Shown: positions 54,438-62,951 of the stretch, in pieces
Position numbering within the stretch: the first letter of the stretch is position 1
Layout of the letters: each line of letters opens with the position of its first letter
NCBI RefSeq assembly: GCF_002335745.1
Contig: NZ_NIST01000001.1
Coordinates: forward strand, 3,658,354 to 3,722,353
Source: Evansella halocellulosilytica
Lineage (GTDB): Bacteria > Bacillota > Bacilli > Bacillales > Salisediminibacteriaceae
DNA length: 64,000 nt
Direction: 5' to 3'
The notes under the pieces: generated by a model
What the model saw: only the letters and a program-made list of their open reading frames with translations
Database searches by the model: none
Told to the model about the DNA's origin: nothing
Position numbers and translations under genes: made by a program

Positions 54438-54492
54438 GGCTGTTGAGAAAACTTTCTCAACAGCCTGGTGGCACTCACCGTCGGTGAGTGCC
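54438..54492. repeat. Two adjacent perfect hairpins at the right end of the dead IS
   Basis: GGCTGTTGAGAAA / TTTCTCAACAGCC is a 13-bp stem with a two-base loop (54438-54465). GGCACTCACC / GGTGAGTGCC (54470-54492) duplicates the palindrome at 52973-52995. Confidence 0.8.
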
Positions 54493-54551
54493 ATTTCTTC
54501 TTTTTTCAGTTATTCATAATATATTTTGGGTTGATTGTTTAAAAAAACAAT

Positions 54552-54735
54552 AGTGCGACATCTACTCGTGCTGCACTTCGTTTGCATTCGTAGTGTCTTC
54601 TTTGCCGCGGGCAAGGCTTCATCTAATCGGGGTAAAATCGCCCCGATGGATCTTCTGCTCCTACGGTTACTCGTCGCACAAGAGAAAGCTCTTGCTTTTC
54701 CCGCAGGCGTCTCGTGATTTTGACAATCAACTTGG
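54552..54735. repeat. GC-rich dispersed repeat, copy 8 (most complete)
   Basis: Joins two modules seen separately elsewhere: 54552-54603 equals 16329-16380 over 52 bases, and 54651-54714 matches 29418-29481 at 61 of 64. Between them, GGGGTAAAATCGCCCCGATGGATC resembles 43630-43655. The block ends TCTCGTGATTTTGACAATCAAC, a form also seen beside copies 1 and 4. Confidence 0.85.
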
Positions 54736-54857
54736 ATAAGTCCGTCTAGTTTATATTCGTGAAGTGCTTTCGGAACAGAAAACAGGCGAGCCCCTATATT
54801 TATTCGCTCCACCTAAACACCACTCATTGTTTTTTGTAAAACATCGAAGAAAATCCA

Positions 54858-55187
54858 TTATTTGATCTCCTTCACATGAAAATAACCTCTTAATATTTGT
54901 GTGAGATAATCTAATGGTGTTGTCTCGACCTGGCCATAGCCTTTTTGTGTGTATAGATGAGTTGCATTTGGCAATTCTCGCTTTAGTTGCTTCCTCAAAC
55001 TTTCACCCGCATGATCAGCATCGACAAGAATATAAACATCATGATCTTCGATTGGTAAAATTAACGTTTCCAGTTTTTCATCACTTAAAGTTCCATACGT
55101 ACAAATAATATCAACAGGTTCGTCAAGCACAGCTTTCACACGCTTGCGATCACTCGTTCCTTCGACAATTAATACTTTCTCTTCCAT
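54858..55187 (-). CDS. Small TOPRIM-domain protein (YusF like)
   Basis: 109-residue protein that is almost only a TOPRIM fold: the conserved Glu in VLIVEGTSDRKRV and the DxD in YILVDADHAGESLRK are present, followed by QVETTPLDYLTQIL. Such stand-alone TOPRIM proteins are related to RNase M5 and primase domains; B. subtilis YusF is similar and of unknown function. I use ATG 55187 because the upstream ATG overlaps the ribosome site. It ends in repeat DNA. Confidence 0.8.
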   Translation of the reverse strand: MEEKVLIVEGTSDRKRVKAVLDEPVDIICTYGTLSDEKLETLILPIEDHDVYILVDADHAGESLRKQLKRELPNATHLYTQKGYGQVETTPLDYLTQILRGYFHVKEIK

Positions 55188-55545
55188 TTTCCCCATCCCT
55201 TTTCTGAAGTAACTGATCTGCTCTCTAACATGTTGAAGTAGATTTATCTTCCCTTATAATCTTTACTATGCAGTAATTTGTTCTTATGTAAATAAGTTTC
55301 AAATTTATTTGTACTTTACTCAAATTCAGATCTTTTGGCAAGAAAATGTGATCATTCGTTTAATATACAATAAGCAGATCATACCAATCATATGAACGGA
55401 TCCCCTTAATATTTTATACAACCAATTTTCGAACAGCCATAAATGGATTACAAACTAAAAAGCGTTAGATGTTCTCACAGATTTGTAGAGGGACGAGTAC
55501 TTTTTGCATATCATTGTTCCAAAGAAACGGATAGGAGGGTTTGGC
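55188..55545. other. 358-base AT-rich gap without a recognised gene
   Basis: Divergent upstream regions of the TOPRIM gene and the HPr-like gene. I see no protein-coding frame with a ribosome site, no strong hairpin and no confident promoter. It should hold the promoters of both genes. Confidence 0.5.
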
Positions 55546-55818
55546 ATGGAAAAAAACATTATTTTAAATATGCCAAGTGAGCGGCTAACTTACCAAAAAA
55601 TAATCGAATTCGTCCAATTAAACAGTATGTTTAAAAGTGATGTTTACCTTATAAATAACAACCAACGCTTTAATGCAAAAAGCATCATTAGTATGGTTGG
55701 CGTTTTATTAACAGCTGAAGCAGGTAAACAATTTATTATTAATGTAAAAGGACAAAATGCAGAGAAGGATATTGATGAAATTATCGATTTTTTCGGAAGT
55801 TCGCTAACCCATTATTAA
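55546..55818 (+). CDS. HPr-like protein without His15 (Crh-like)
   Basis: 90-residue protein whose length and pattern match HPr/Crh: strand, RLTYQKIIEFVQLNSMFKSDVYL, RFNAKSIISMVGVLLTAEAGKQFIIN and a C-terminal helix with a double Asp-Glu segment. The PTS phosphorylation site His15 is replaced by Thr15 and Arg17 by Gln, but the regulatory Ser46 is at exactly position 46 in NAKSII. Crh of B. subtilis likewise lacks His15 and uses Ser46 to co-repress with CcpA, but this protein diverges more. It cannot act in sugar phosphotransfer. AGGAGGG precedes the ATG at 55546. It is a single-gene unit. Confidence 0.82.
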   Translation: MEKNIILNMPSERLTYQKIIEFVQLNSMFKSDVYLINNNQRFNAKSIISMVGVLLTAEAGKQFIINVKGQNAEKDIDEIIDFFGSSLTHY

Positions 55819-55843
55819 ACGCACGATCAACCGCGTTTTCGTA

Positions 55844-55882
55844 AAAAAACTTAGTGGAACGCTCTGTTCCGCTAAGTTTTTT
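55844..55882. terminator. Bidirectional terminator after the HPr-like gene
   Basis: AAAAAACTTAGTGGAAC and GTTCCGCTAAGTTTTTT pair with one mismatch around a five-base loop. It serves the HPr-like gene and the convergent formate operon. Confidence 0.88.
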
Positions 55883-55891
55883 ATATACGAA

Positions 55892-56026
55892 TTAAGACTC
55901 GATATATGTGTTTGTATGTGCAGTTAACTCATCTGTACAAGTGCCACAAACATCAAGGATGTCATGATCGACAGGTTCTTCAATAACTTCTTCCATTCTG
56001 CCGCAAACTTCGCAAATTCTGTGCAC
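55892..56026 (-). CDS. 44-residue zinc-ribbon protein of the formate module
   Basis: A GTG eight bases after AGGAGG opens MHRICEVCGRMEEVIEEPVD, continuing HDILDVCGTCTDEL to a stop at 55892. Two CxxC pairs, 19 residues apart, form a probable zinc or iron site; the rest is acidic. The ribosome site overlaps the stop of the HMA-like gene, 12 bases upstream, so it is translated with the formate operon. I recognise no family. Its position suggests a role in maturation or regulation of the metalloenzyme. Confidence 0.7.
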   Translation of the reverse strand: MHRICEVCGRMEEVIEEPVDHDILDVCGTCTDELTAHTNTYIES

Positions 56027-56038
56027 ACTTGTCACCTC

Positions 56039-56278
56039 CTACCATTCATTTTGTTTAATAGCTCCCTCTGGATTTTCAATGTGAAATCCACAATCAGCAA
56101 CTGCTTGTTCAAAATCGATAAATGATGCTGCATCGTCATTAAATGTGAGAACGGCTTCCCCTCTTTTTAAGCTAATATCAACTGACCGAATTCCCCATAC
56201 GTCTAATAAAATGTTTTTTATTTTCTCAGCATCTGCATCCGTTGCCATATTCGTAATTGTTATTTTTTTTGTTTCCAA
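56039..56278 (-). CDS. HMA-fold protein lacking the metal-binding cysteines
   Basis: 79-residue ferredoxin-like (heavy-metal-associated) domain: KITITNMATDADAEKIKNILLDVWGIRSVDISLKRGEAVLTF and QAVADCGFHIE match CopZ-type proteins, but the MxCxxC metal loop is replaced by NMATDAD. One Cys remains near the C-terminus. Copper carriage is therefore unlikely; protein binding or a different ligand are possible. The TTG start has AAAGGAGG upstream. It lies between the DUF1641 gene (63 bases) and the zinc-ribbon gene (12 bases). Confidence 0.8.
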   Translation of the reverse strand: METKKITITNMATDADAEKIKNILLDVWGIRSVDISLKRGEAVLTFNDDAASFIDFEQAVADCGFHIENPEGAIKQNEW

Positions 56279-56341
56279 TTAAACGAATCCTCCTTTCCTA
56301 TTGAGAAGTGCCGTCCTAAGCTACTCCATTCTTGCTTTTAA

Positions 56342-56839
56342 TTATTGAACTGTTTTTTTATTATTAAACTCTTGTCCCATCCCTTCCATAAATCCTAATA
56401 TCGTCTTCATTGATGCAGAAACATCCGGATCTCGCATCTTTTTCATCATGCCCCATAAACCAATGGTTTGATCATCACTTGTCATCCGCACTGCTGAGTT
56501 ATCCATGCCTTGAGATATTCCATTCATTATCGTTTGCAGTTGAGCTGGGTCAATTCCACCTAGAAATTGAAAAGCATTCGTTCCATTTTTTATTACACGG
56601 TGCATCATTGGCTGATTTAGCTGTTCTACAGCTAATGCCCCTACTTTATCTCTCGTCCTTAAAAAACCTTTCAACATGTCTAAGACACCTGTTTCTTGCA
56701 GCTCTTCAATTATTTCAAGCAATGTCATGATTCCATCGTAGTTATCAGCAGTCATATCTAGTATTTTACTTAACGCTTCCGCTCTTTCTTCTTGTTCGCT
56801 CAACGTTTGTTTTTCAATGTCGCTGATCTGTTTGGCCAT
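56342..56839 (-). CDS. DUF1641 family protein (YrhD like)
   Basis: 165-residue helical protein of the DUF1641 family. The diagnostic region LEIIEELQETGVLDMLKGFLRTRDKVGALAVEQLNQP and GLWGMMKKMRDPDVSASMKTILGFMEGMG is present. The family is found next to FdhF/YrhE-type formate dehydrogenases in bacilli and probably helps assembly or electron flow, but its function is unproven. I use ATG 56839 (MAKQISDIEK), behind GAGGGAG; this overlaps the formate dehydrogenase gene by 26 bases, implying coupling. Confidence 0.88.
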   Translation of the reverse strand: MAKQISDIEKQTLSEQEERAEALSKILDMTADNYDGIMTLLEIIEELQETGVLDMLKGFLRTRDKVGALAVEQLNQPMMHRVIKNGTNAFQFLGGIDPAQLQTIMNGISQGMDNSAVRMTSDDQTIGLWGMMKKMRDPDVSASMKTILGFMEGMGQEFNNKKTVQ

Positions 56840-59804
56840 ATGCATCTCCCTCACTTTCAATTAGTTCAGAGATCGGAGTAAAGTCATCCCTCTTCCACTT
56901 ATCTTCAACATTTACACCGAATTGTGGCTGCCGGTTTCCAAATCGGTAATTTTGTCTAGGCAGAGGCGATTCACCTTCACGTTCAAGAACATCCATTTTG
57001 ACACTCATTTCTTTATAAGCCGGTGTATGAGTAATTTTGTCGTGGTAGCTGCTCGTCAACGCATTCACGGCTTCTGATTGAACAGTCGTATTCATCGGTA
57101 AATAAATTTCTTTCCCTTTTACACGTTCAGTAACGAGTACACGAACCTTCACTTCTCCATACGGTGAGATAAGTTTGACAAGTGCCCCAGTTTTTATTCC
57201 ACGTTCTTCAGCAAGTTCAGGAGAAACTTCTAGCCAAGTGCCCGGAACTTTATGAGTGATTGCCTCTGAACGATACGTCATATTCCCTTCATGGAAATGC
57301 TCCAACAACCGGCCGTTGTTTAAATGAAGGTCATATTCTTCTCCCGGAACAAACGGTTCCCGCCATTCAACCGGGAATAATCTAGCCTTTCCATCAGAGA
57401 ATGCAAATTTTTCAGTGTATAGCAGTTGTGTACTAGAACCATCTTTCTTTACAGGCCATAGCTGACTTTTCCAGTTTTCTAAACGGTCATAACGGACTCC
57501 GGAAAAAATCGGTGCTAAACTGGCCGCTTCATCCATAATTTCACTCGGATGTTCATAACGCCAATTCTCTCCAAGTCGGTTGGCAATCTCTTGGAAAATT
57601 TTCCAATCCGGCTTACTTTCTCCTAGTGGTTCCAATACTTGATAAAAACGTTGAATTCTTCGTTCAGTATTTGTAAATGTGCCTTCTTTTTCTAGACTTG
57701 GTGAAGCTGGTAAAACGACGTCTGCAAACTGAGCCGTTTTCGAGAAAAAGATATCTTGAACGACGAAAAATTCTAGTTTCTCAAACGCTTCATGAACATA
57801 ATTGATGTTTGAATCAACAAGTCCCATTTCTTCGCCAAACAAATACATCCCTTTTACCTTGCCATTATGAATCGCTTCAACAATTTGATGATTGTTTAGT
57901 CCCGGCTTTTTCGGAATTGTGACGCCCCAGGCCTCTTCATATCTCGCACGAACTTCATCATTTTCAACTGGCTCATAACCCGGAAGCCATGCTGGCATCG
58001 TACCGAAATCACAAGCTCCTTGGACATTATTATGTCCTCTTAATGGATAGGCACCTGTTCCAGGTTTTCCATAATTACCAGTAACTAACAGTAAGTTAGA
58101 AATAGCTGTACTCGTTTCAGTACCTCCGATATGTTGCGTGACGCCCATTGCCCAGCAAATACACATCGTTTCAGCTTCGTGAATGACATTAGCTAGTTCA
58201 ATTAGTTCATCTTTGCTTAACCCTGTCTCTTGTTCTGCATATTCAAGTGTATATTTATCAATCGACTTTACATAATCTTCAAAACCGTTGACTCGTTCAT
58301 GAATAAAGGCTTCATCTGCCCAGCCTTGATCAATCATGTACTTCGTAACCGCTTGAATCCAAATGATATCTGTCGAAGGCTTCGGATGAAGAAATAAGTC
58401 TGACATAATGGCTAGCTCATGTTTACGCAAATCTGCAACGACTAATTTTTGTCCGCGTAATTTATGTGCCCGTTTTATACGCGTTGCGAGTACGGGGTGA
58501 GATTCGGCCGGGTTTGCACCGATCACAAACACTAAATCTGTTTTTGAAAGGTCGTCAATCGTTCCCGCATCACCGCCAATTCCGACTGTACGCATCAACC
58601 CTGCAGTAGCTGGGGATTGACAATAACGTGAACAGTTGTCGACATTGTTTGTTTGCATCACAGCTCTAGACAGTTTTTGGAACAAATAATTTTCTTCATT
58701 TGAACATTTAGAAGACGCGATAAACCCTAATGAATCTGGTCCATACGTTTCCTTCGTCTCAGCTAATTTTGTAGCAACAAGACTTAACGCTTCTTCCCAT
58801 GTCGCTTCAACAAATGTATTCTCTTTACGAATTAATGGTTTCTTCAGACGTTCTTCACTATTGACAAAATCCCAGCCCCACTTCCCTTTTACACAAGTAG
58901 AGATGCCATTTACTGGCGCATCAGGTTCAGGTTGTACTTTTAATATGTCACGACCTTTTGTCCACACTTCAAAGCTGCAGCCGACACCACAGTATGTACA
59001 GACAGTTTTCGTTTTTTTAATCCGATCCTCACGCATCGTTGCTTCCACATTCGAAATCGCAAAAATTTCTTTATATCCTGGCTCAACTTCCTTCGTTAAA
59101 TCAATTAATGGTTCAAGGACATTTTTGGACATTCCAGTCATATAACCTGCTTTTCCTAACATTGACTTTTCCATAAGCGCATTACATGGACAAACCGATA
59201 CGCAATGTCCGCATGACACACACGAGGATTCATTAATTGGCACATCATTATCCCAGATCACTCTTGGCTTTTCACGCTTCCAATCGATGCTTAACACTTC
59301 ACTTACTTGTAAGTCTTGGCATGCCTCTACACATAATCCGCATAAAATACATTGATCCGGTTCATAGCGATACATCGGATGAGAATTGTCCGGAGGATAA
59401 GGTTTCGGCTTAAATTCATATTTCTGGTGTTCAATTCCTAAATATTCTGCTGTATTATGAACAACACAGTTTCCATTATTATTGTCACAAACAGTGCAGT
59501 AAAGCTCATGGTTTTTGAGGATCCGCTGCATCCCTTCTTTCTGTGCAGCTTTTGCACGTTCAGATAATGTTTTGACAACCATATCAGGTTCAGCTTCTGT
59601 TGAACAAGAACGTTTTAGTTCACCATTCACTTCAACGAAACACGTATCACACGTTTGAACGGTACCAAACCCAAGATCAGGCTGTGAAGAACAAATAGCC
59701 GGAATATATAAATCACGATTTTTTGCTACTTCAAAAATCGATTGTCCAGGTTTTGCTTCAAATATTTCACCATTTATTTGGACGGTAAAGCTTCCTTTGT
59801 TCAA
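56814..59804 (-). CDS. fdhF: Formate dehydrogenase, molybdenum/tungsten FdhF type (YrhE like)
   Basis: 996-residue molybdopterin enzyme that oxidises formate to CO2. In order: an N-terminal [2Fe-2S] domain (Cys38, 52, 55, 67), a His/Cys cluster (His99, Cys103, 106, 113), two [4Fe-4S] motifs (Cys152-162, Cys195-205), then the catalytic subunit with its own [4Fe-4S] site (Cys269, 272, 276, 304) and the Mo-site DNCSRYCQSPATAGL, where Cys395 replaces selenocysteine. The residue after it is Gln, where well-studied formate dehydrogenases have His. The N-terminal modules resemble the NuoG/HoxU type, so electrons may go to NAD or quinone through a partner not seen here. TTG start behind GGAAGGTG. Confidence 0.93.
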   Translation of the reverse strand: MNKGSFTVQINGEIFEAKPGQSIFEVAKNRDLYIPAICSSQPDLGFGTVQTCDTCFVEVNGELKRSCSTEAEPDMVVKTLSERAKAAQKEGMQRILKNHELYCTVCDNNNGNCVVHNTAEYLGIEHQKYEFKPKPYPPDNSHPMYRYEPDQCILCGLCVEACQDLQVSEVLSIDWKREKPRVIWDNDVPINESSCVSCGHCVSVCPCNALMEKSMLGKAGYMTGMSKNVLEPLIDLTKEVEPGYKEIFAISNVEATMREDRIKKTKTVCTYCGVGCSFEVWTKGRDILKVQPEPDAPVNGISTCVKGKWGWDFVNSEERLKKPLIRKENTFVEATWEEALSLVATKLAETKETYGPDSLGFIASSKCSNEENYLFQKLSRAVMQTNNVDNCSRYCQSPATAGLMRTVGIGGDAGTIDDLSKTDLVFVIGANPAESHPVLATRIKRAHKLRGQKLVVADLRKHELAIMSDLFLHPKPSTDIIWIQAVTKYMIDQGWADEAFIHERVNGFEDYVKSIDKYTLEYAEQETGLSKDELIELANVIHEAETMCICWAMGVTQHIGGTETSTAISNLLLVTGNYGKPGTGAYPLRGHNNVQGACDFGTMPAWLPGYEPVENDEVRARYEEAWGVTIPKKPGLNNHQIVEAIHNGKVKGMYLFGEEMGLVDSNINYVHEAFEKLEFFVVQDIFFSKTAQFADVVLPASPSLEKEGTFTNTERRIQRFYQVLEPLGESKPDWKIFQEIANRLGENWRYEHPSEIMDEAASLAPIFSGVRYDRLENWKSQLWPVKKDGSSTQLLYTEKFAFSDGKARLFPVEWREPFVPGEEYDLHLNNGRLLEHFHEGNMTYRSEAITHKVPGTWLEVSPELAEERGIKTGALVKLISPYGEVKVRVLVTERVKGKEIYLPMNTTVQSEAVNALTSSYHDKITHTPAYKEMSVKMDVLEREGESPLPRQNYRFGNRQPQFGVNVEDKWKRDDFTPISELIESEGDAYGQTDQRH

Positions 59805-59920
59805 TTCGATTCACCTTCCATTCAAGCTTTATTTTCTACATTTCACGCTGCTCTTTCTGTCATCATATATTCATAAAAATGATTCAATCTGCATCTTCAT
59901 CGAACTTAGGCTATCTTTTC

Positions 59921-61174
59921 CTAACGTTGATCAGCTAAAATTAACTTTTCCTTTTGGATACCTTTTATGTCTCGTTTCATTAGTAATGAAGCCCCTAATG
60001 CTGAAGCGAGTAATCCAGCAAAAATGTAAAAGGCCGAATCATAAGAGCCCATCGTTTCACGAATCGAAGAGACAATTAATGGTCCTACGACACCCGCAAG
60101 TGCCCATGAGGTTAATAAATAACCATGAATCGCACCTAGTTGCTTTGTCCCAAACAAATCACCAATGAATGCTGGCAAAGAAGCAAAACCGCCACCGTAC
60201 ATTGAAACGATTAAATACATTACTATTTGAAAAAGAATCGCATTCGTAATCCACGGTAAAATGAAGAATGCAACTAGCTGGACGATAAAAAATAAGAGAT
60301 AAATATTTTCCCTGCCGATATAATCAGAGAACGATGCCCATGCAATCCTTCCTCCACCGTTAAAAAGTCCCATTACGCCGACCATTGTAGCTGCAGTAAT
60401 TGCGGTCATTCCAACTGTTTCCTGTGCCATCGGGGATGCAACAGCAATGAGCATAATCCCGGCAGAAATATTAATAAACATCATCCACCATAAAAGCCAG
60501 AATCGCTTCGTTTTGATTGCTTCATTCGCAGTCAATTGTGACAGATCTTCTTTTTCTTCTAATTTCCCATCATCGGTTTCTTCCTTTTGAGATGCAGGCA
60601 TCCACCCTTCCGGCGGTCTTGTAATATAAACTGCACCTAGTGCCATCAAAATAAAGTATGTCCCTCCTAATAAGTAAAAGGTTGTCGTTAAACCGATTGT
60701 TTCAATTAATTGAGCTGCGACCGGACTCGCGATAAGTGAGCCTGCTCCAAAACCGAAAACAGCCATACCTGTTGCTAAACCGCGACGATCTGGGAACCAC
60801 TTCACAAGTGTTGAAACGGGGGCAATATAACCGATACCAAGTCCAAACCCACCGATAACCCCATATGTTACGTAAAACCCGTATAACGAGCCTGCACCAA
60901 TCGATAGACCCGTTCCAATTAAACCGCTGCTAAATAATACTGCTGCCACAAATGCTGAGACACGTGGACCTCTTTTTTCAACAAACTTCCCGAAAAAAGC
61001 AGCTGATGTTCCTAAAAAAAAGATAGCAATTGTAAATGCGACCGTTACAGTCGTCCCGTCCCACCCTAATTCATCTCTTAAAGGGGTTTGAAAAACACTG
61101 TAGGCATATACAGAACCAATTGATAAATGAATAAATATCGCAGAAAGTGCAATTAACCAGCGATTCCTTTTCAT
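59921..61174 (-). CDS. OFA-family MFS transporter (oxalate/formate antiporter like)
   Basis: 417-residue major-facilitator protein with 12 predicted helices. The first block (SAIFIHLSIGSVYAYSVFQTPL), GGFGLGIGYIAPVSTLVKWFPDRRGLATGMAVFGFGAGS and GGGRIAWASFSDYIGRENIY in the central loop fit the OFA family. It lies 116 bases upstream of the formate dehydrogenase gene on the same strand and so probably imports formate or exchanges it with another acid. I use ATG 61174, behind AAAGGAG; a longer frame upstream has no site. Confidence 0.88.
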   Translation of the reverse strand: MKRNRWLIALSAIFIHLSIGSVYAYSVFQTPLRDELGWDGTTVTVAFTIAIFFLGTSAAFFGKFVEKRGPRVSAFVAAVLFSSGLIGTGLSIGAGSLYGFYVTYGVIGGFGLGIGYIAPVSTLVKWFPDRRGLATGMAVFGFGAGSLIASPVAAQLIETIGLTTTFYLLGGTYFILMALGAVYITRPPEGWMPASQKEETDDGKLEEKEDLSQLTANEAIKTKRFWLLWWMMFINISAGIMLIAVASPMAQETVGMTAITAATMVGVMGLFNGGGRIAWASFSDYIGRENIYLLFFIVQLVAFFILPWITNAILFQIVMYLIVSMYGGGFASLPAFIGDLFGTKQLGAIHGYLLTSWALAGVVGPLIVSSIRETMGSYDSAFYIFAGLLASALGASLLMKRDIKGIQKEKLILADQR

Positions 61175-61449
61175 TGAGCTTCTCCTTTCAAATCCTACAA
61201 TTTTTAATAGTAGTAACCAAGATGACCGAAAAAGCCTACAGTTAATTTTTTCCATATATATATTCAGTAAATGTTTCCTTCCACTTTGACAACGTCTTTA
61301 TCGTTCATCGATTGTATAAAAGGTAATCTATTAGAAGAAAGATACGTAAAAGACGTTTCATTGTCTCTTGATTAGAAAAAACTATGAAGAGGAATCGTGT
61401 GAAGAAAAACTGCGGAAATCATTTAACCGTATGAAATAAGGTGGTTGTG

Positions 61450-61863
61450 ATGTTTAAGAAAATATTATTGGCCTCGGACGGATCTGAATACGCACTTCGA
61501 GCAACATTAAAAGCGATAGATATTGCGAAATGTGATCCAGAGACTATCGTTCATATCGTCTATGTTGTAGATCGATCCAACACAGAGGAGTTTGATCAAT
61601 GGAATATAGAGTCTTTCCATGAAAAGCAGATTGATAAACTGAAACCTACTGAGGAAAAAATAAAAGAAGCGAACCTCTGTTATGAAGTGGAGTATTTAAG
61701 AGGCGAACCAGGTCCTGCGATCGTTAAACACGCAAATGAAAATAACTTTGATATCGTCGTTCTTGGCAGTCGCGGACGTAATCGACTTCAGGAGCTCGTT
61801 CTCGGAAGCGTTAGTCATAAAGTTGCCAAAAGAGCTAACTGTGCTGTCATGATTATTAAATAA
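61450..61863 (+). CDS. Universal stress protein (UspA family), second copy
   Basis: 137-residue UspA-fold protein starting MFKKILLASDGSEYALRA with the ATP-binding C-terminal pattern GSRGRNRLQELVLGSVSHKVAKR. It diverges from the OFA/formate genes and may share their regulatory region. I use ATG 61450, five bases after AAGGTGG; a GTG three codons earlier is possible. It is close in sequence to the protein at 8841-9263. Confidence 0.92.
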   Translation: MFKKILLASDGSEYALRATLKAIDIAKCDPETIVHIVYVVDRSNTEEFDQWNIESFHEKQIDKLKPTEEKIKEANLCYEVEYLRGEPGPAIVKHANENNFDIVVLGSRGRNRLQELVLGSVSHKVAKRANCAVMIIK

Positions 61864-61909
61864 AGAGCACGTTTTCCGATGAATTTTACACTTTAATTAA
61901 TCAAAAAAA

Positions 61910-61955
61910 GACTACGATCAAAATTCCTATATGAAAGGATATCTTGTACGTAGTC
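61910..61955. terminator. Possible terminator between usp and prs
   Basis: GACTACG and CGTAGTC pair across a 32-base loop; on the minus strand the stem is followed by a run of Ts, suiting the prs-like gene. The long loop makes it weak. Confidence 0.45.
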
Positions 61956-61982
61956 ATGGCATATTTTTATCAATACATTGTT

Positions 61983-62951
61983 CTATTGTTTGCTCTTTGT
62001 TTCAAACAAAGGGCTGACTGATTCATTTTTTTGTACTTTTAGAATCATTTCAGCTAAAAGCGGGGCAATCGATAGTGTCGTTAATTTTTCAATTTTCTTT
62101 TCCTCAGGTATATCGATCGTGTTCGTTGTAACTAACTCTTTGATCTCCGATTCCTGAATCCACGTAACTGCAGGTTCAGAAAGTACGGGGTGAGTACAGC
62201 AAGCATACACTTCTTTCGCACCTTTTGCTATAAGAGCTTTCGAAGCAGATTTTATCGTTCTAGCAGTATCAACCATATCATCAATAATAATAGCTGTTTT
62301 CCCTTTGACATCTCCGATAATATCTGTTCCTCGGGAAGCGTTTGGTTGTATACGGTTTCGATCGAGTAAGGCAATAGGTGCATGTAGTACATTCGCTAGC
62401 TGTCTTGCTCGGACGACCCCAGTATTTTCTGGGGCAACGATGACGATGTCATCTAAAGACTTATCGATAAAGTATTGTGACAAGATCGGCAACGCGAGTA
62501 ATTGATCGACAGGGATATTAAAAAATCCTTGTACTTGAGGTGAATGCAGATCAACTGTCATGACTCGTGAGGCACCTGCTTTTTGTAATAAATTCGCAAT
62601 TAACTTCGCTGTAATCGGCTCTCTGGATCGTGCTTTTCGGTCTTGCCGTGAATAGCCGAAATAAGGAATAACACAATTGATCGTTTCAGCTGATGCCCTC
62701 TTCATCGCATCGATCATTATGAGCAGTTCCATTAAGTAATCGTTACCTGGCTGGGAAGTTGATTGAATGAGATAAACATCACAACCTCGAATACTTTCTT
62801 CAATATTCATTTGGATCTCGCCATCACTGAACTTTCGGACCGAACTCTTTCCTATATCAACTCCGATATGCTCGGCAATCTCTTCAGCTAAAGCGACATT
62901 TGAGTTTAATGTAAATAATTTCATTTTTGACATGTCTTTCTTTTCTCCCAT
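61983..62951 (-). CDS. prs: Divergent ribose-phosphate pyrophosphokinase (Prs paralogue)
   Basis: 322-residue PRPP-synthetase fold protein. Many landmarks are normal: [49 protein letters not shown]. Three active-site loops differ from B. subtilis Prs: the pyrophosphate-loop region reads APENTGV instead of PDHGGV, the flexible catalytic loop reads [10 protein letters not shown] instead of DKRRPRPN, and the ribose-5-phosphate loop reads [10 protein letters not shown] instead of DDIIDTAGTI. It may be a low-activity or regulatory subunit, comparable to PRPP-synthetase-associated proteins. The true prs normally lies beside glmU, which is not here. GGAGGG precedes the ATG. Confidence 0.85.
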   Translation of the reverse strand: MGEKKDMSKMKLFTLNSNVALAEEIAEHIGVDIGKSSVRKFSDGEIQMNIEESIRGCDVYLIQSTSQPGNDYLMELLIMIDAMKRASAETINCVIPYFGYSRQDRKARSREPITAKLIANLLQKAGASRVMTVDLHSPQVQGFFNIPVDQLLALPILSQYFIDKSLDDIVIVAPENTGVVRARQLANVLHAPIALLDRNRIQPNASRGTDIIGDVKGKTAIIIDDMVDTARTIKSASKALIAKGAKEVYACCTHPVLSEPAVTWIQESEIKELVTTNTIDIPEEKKIEKLTTLSIAPLLAEMILKVQKNESVSPLFETKSKQ

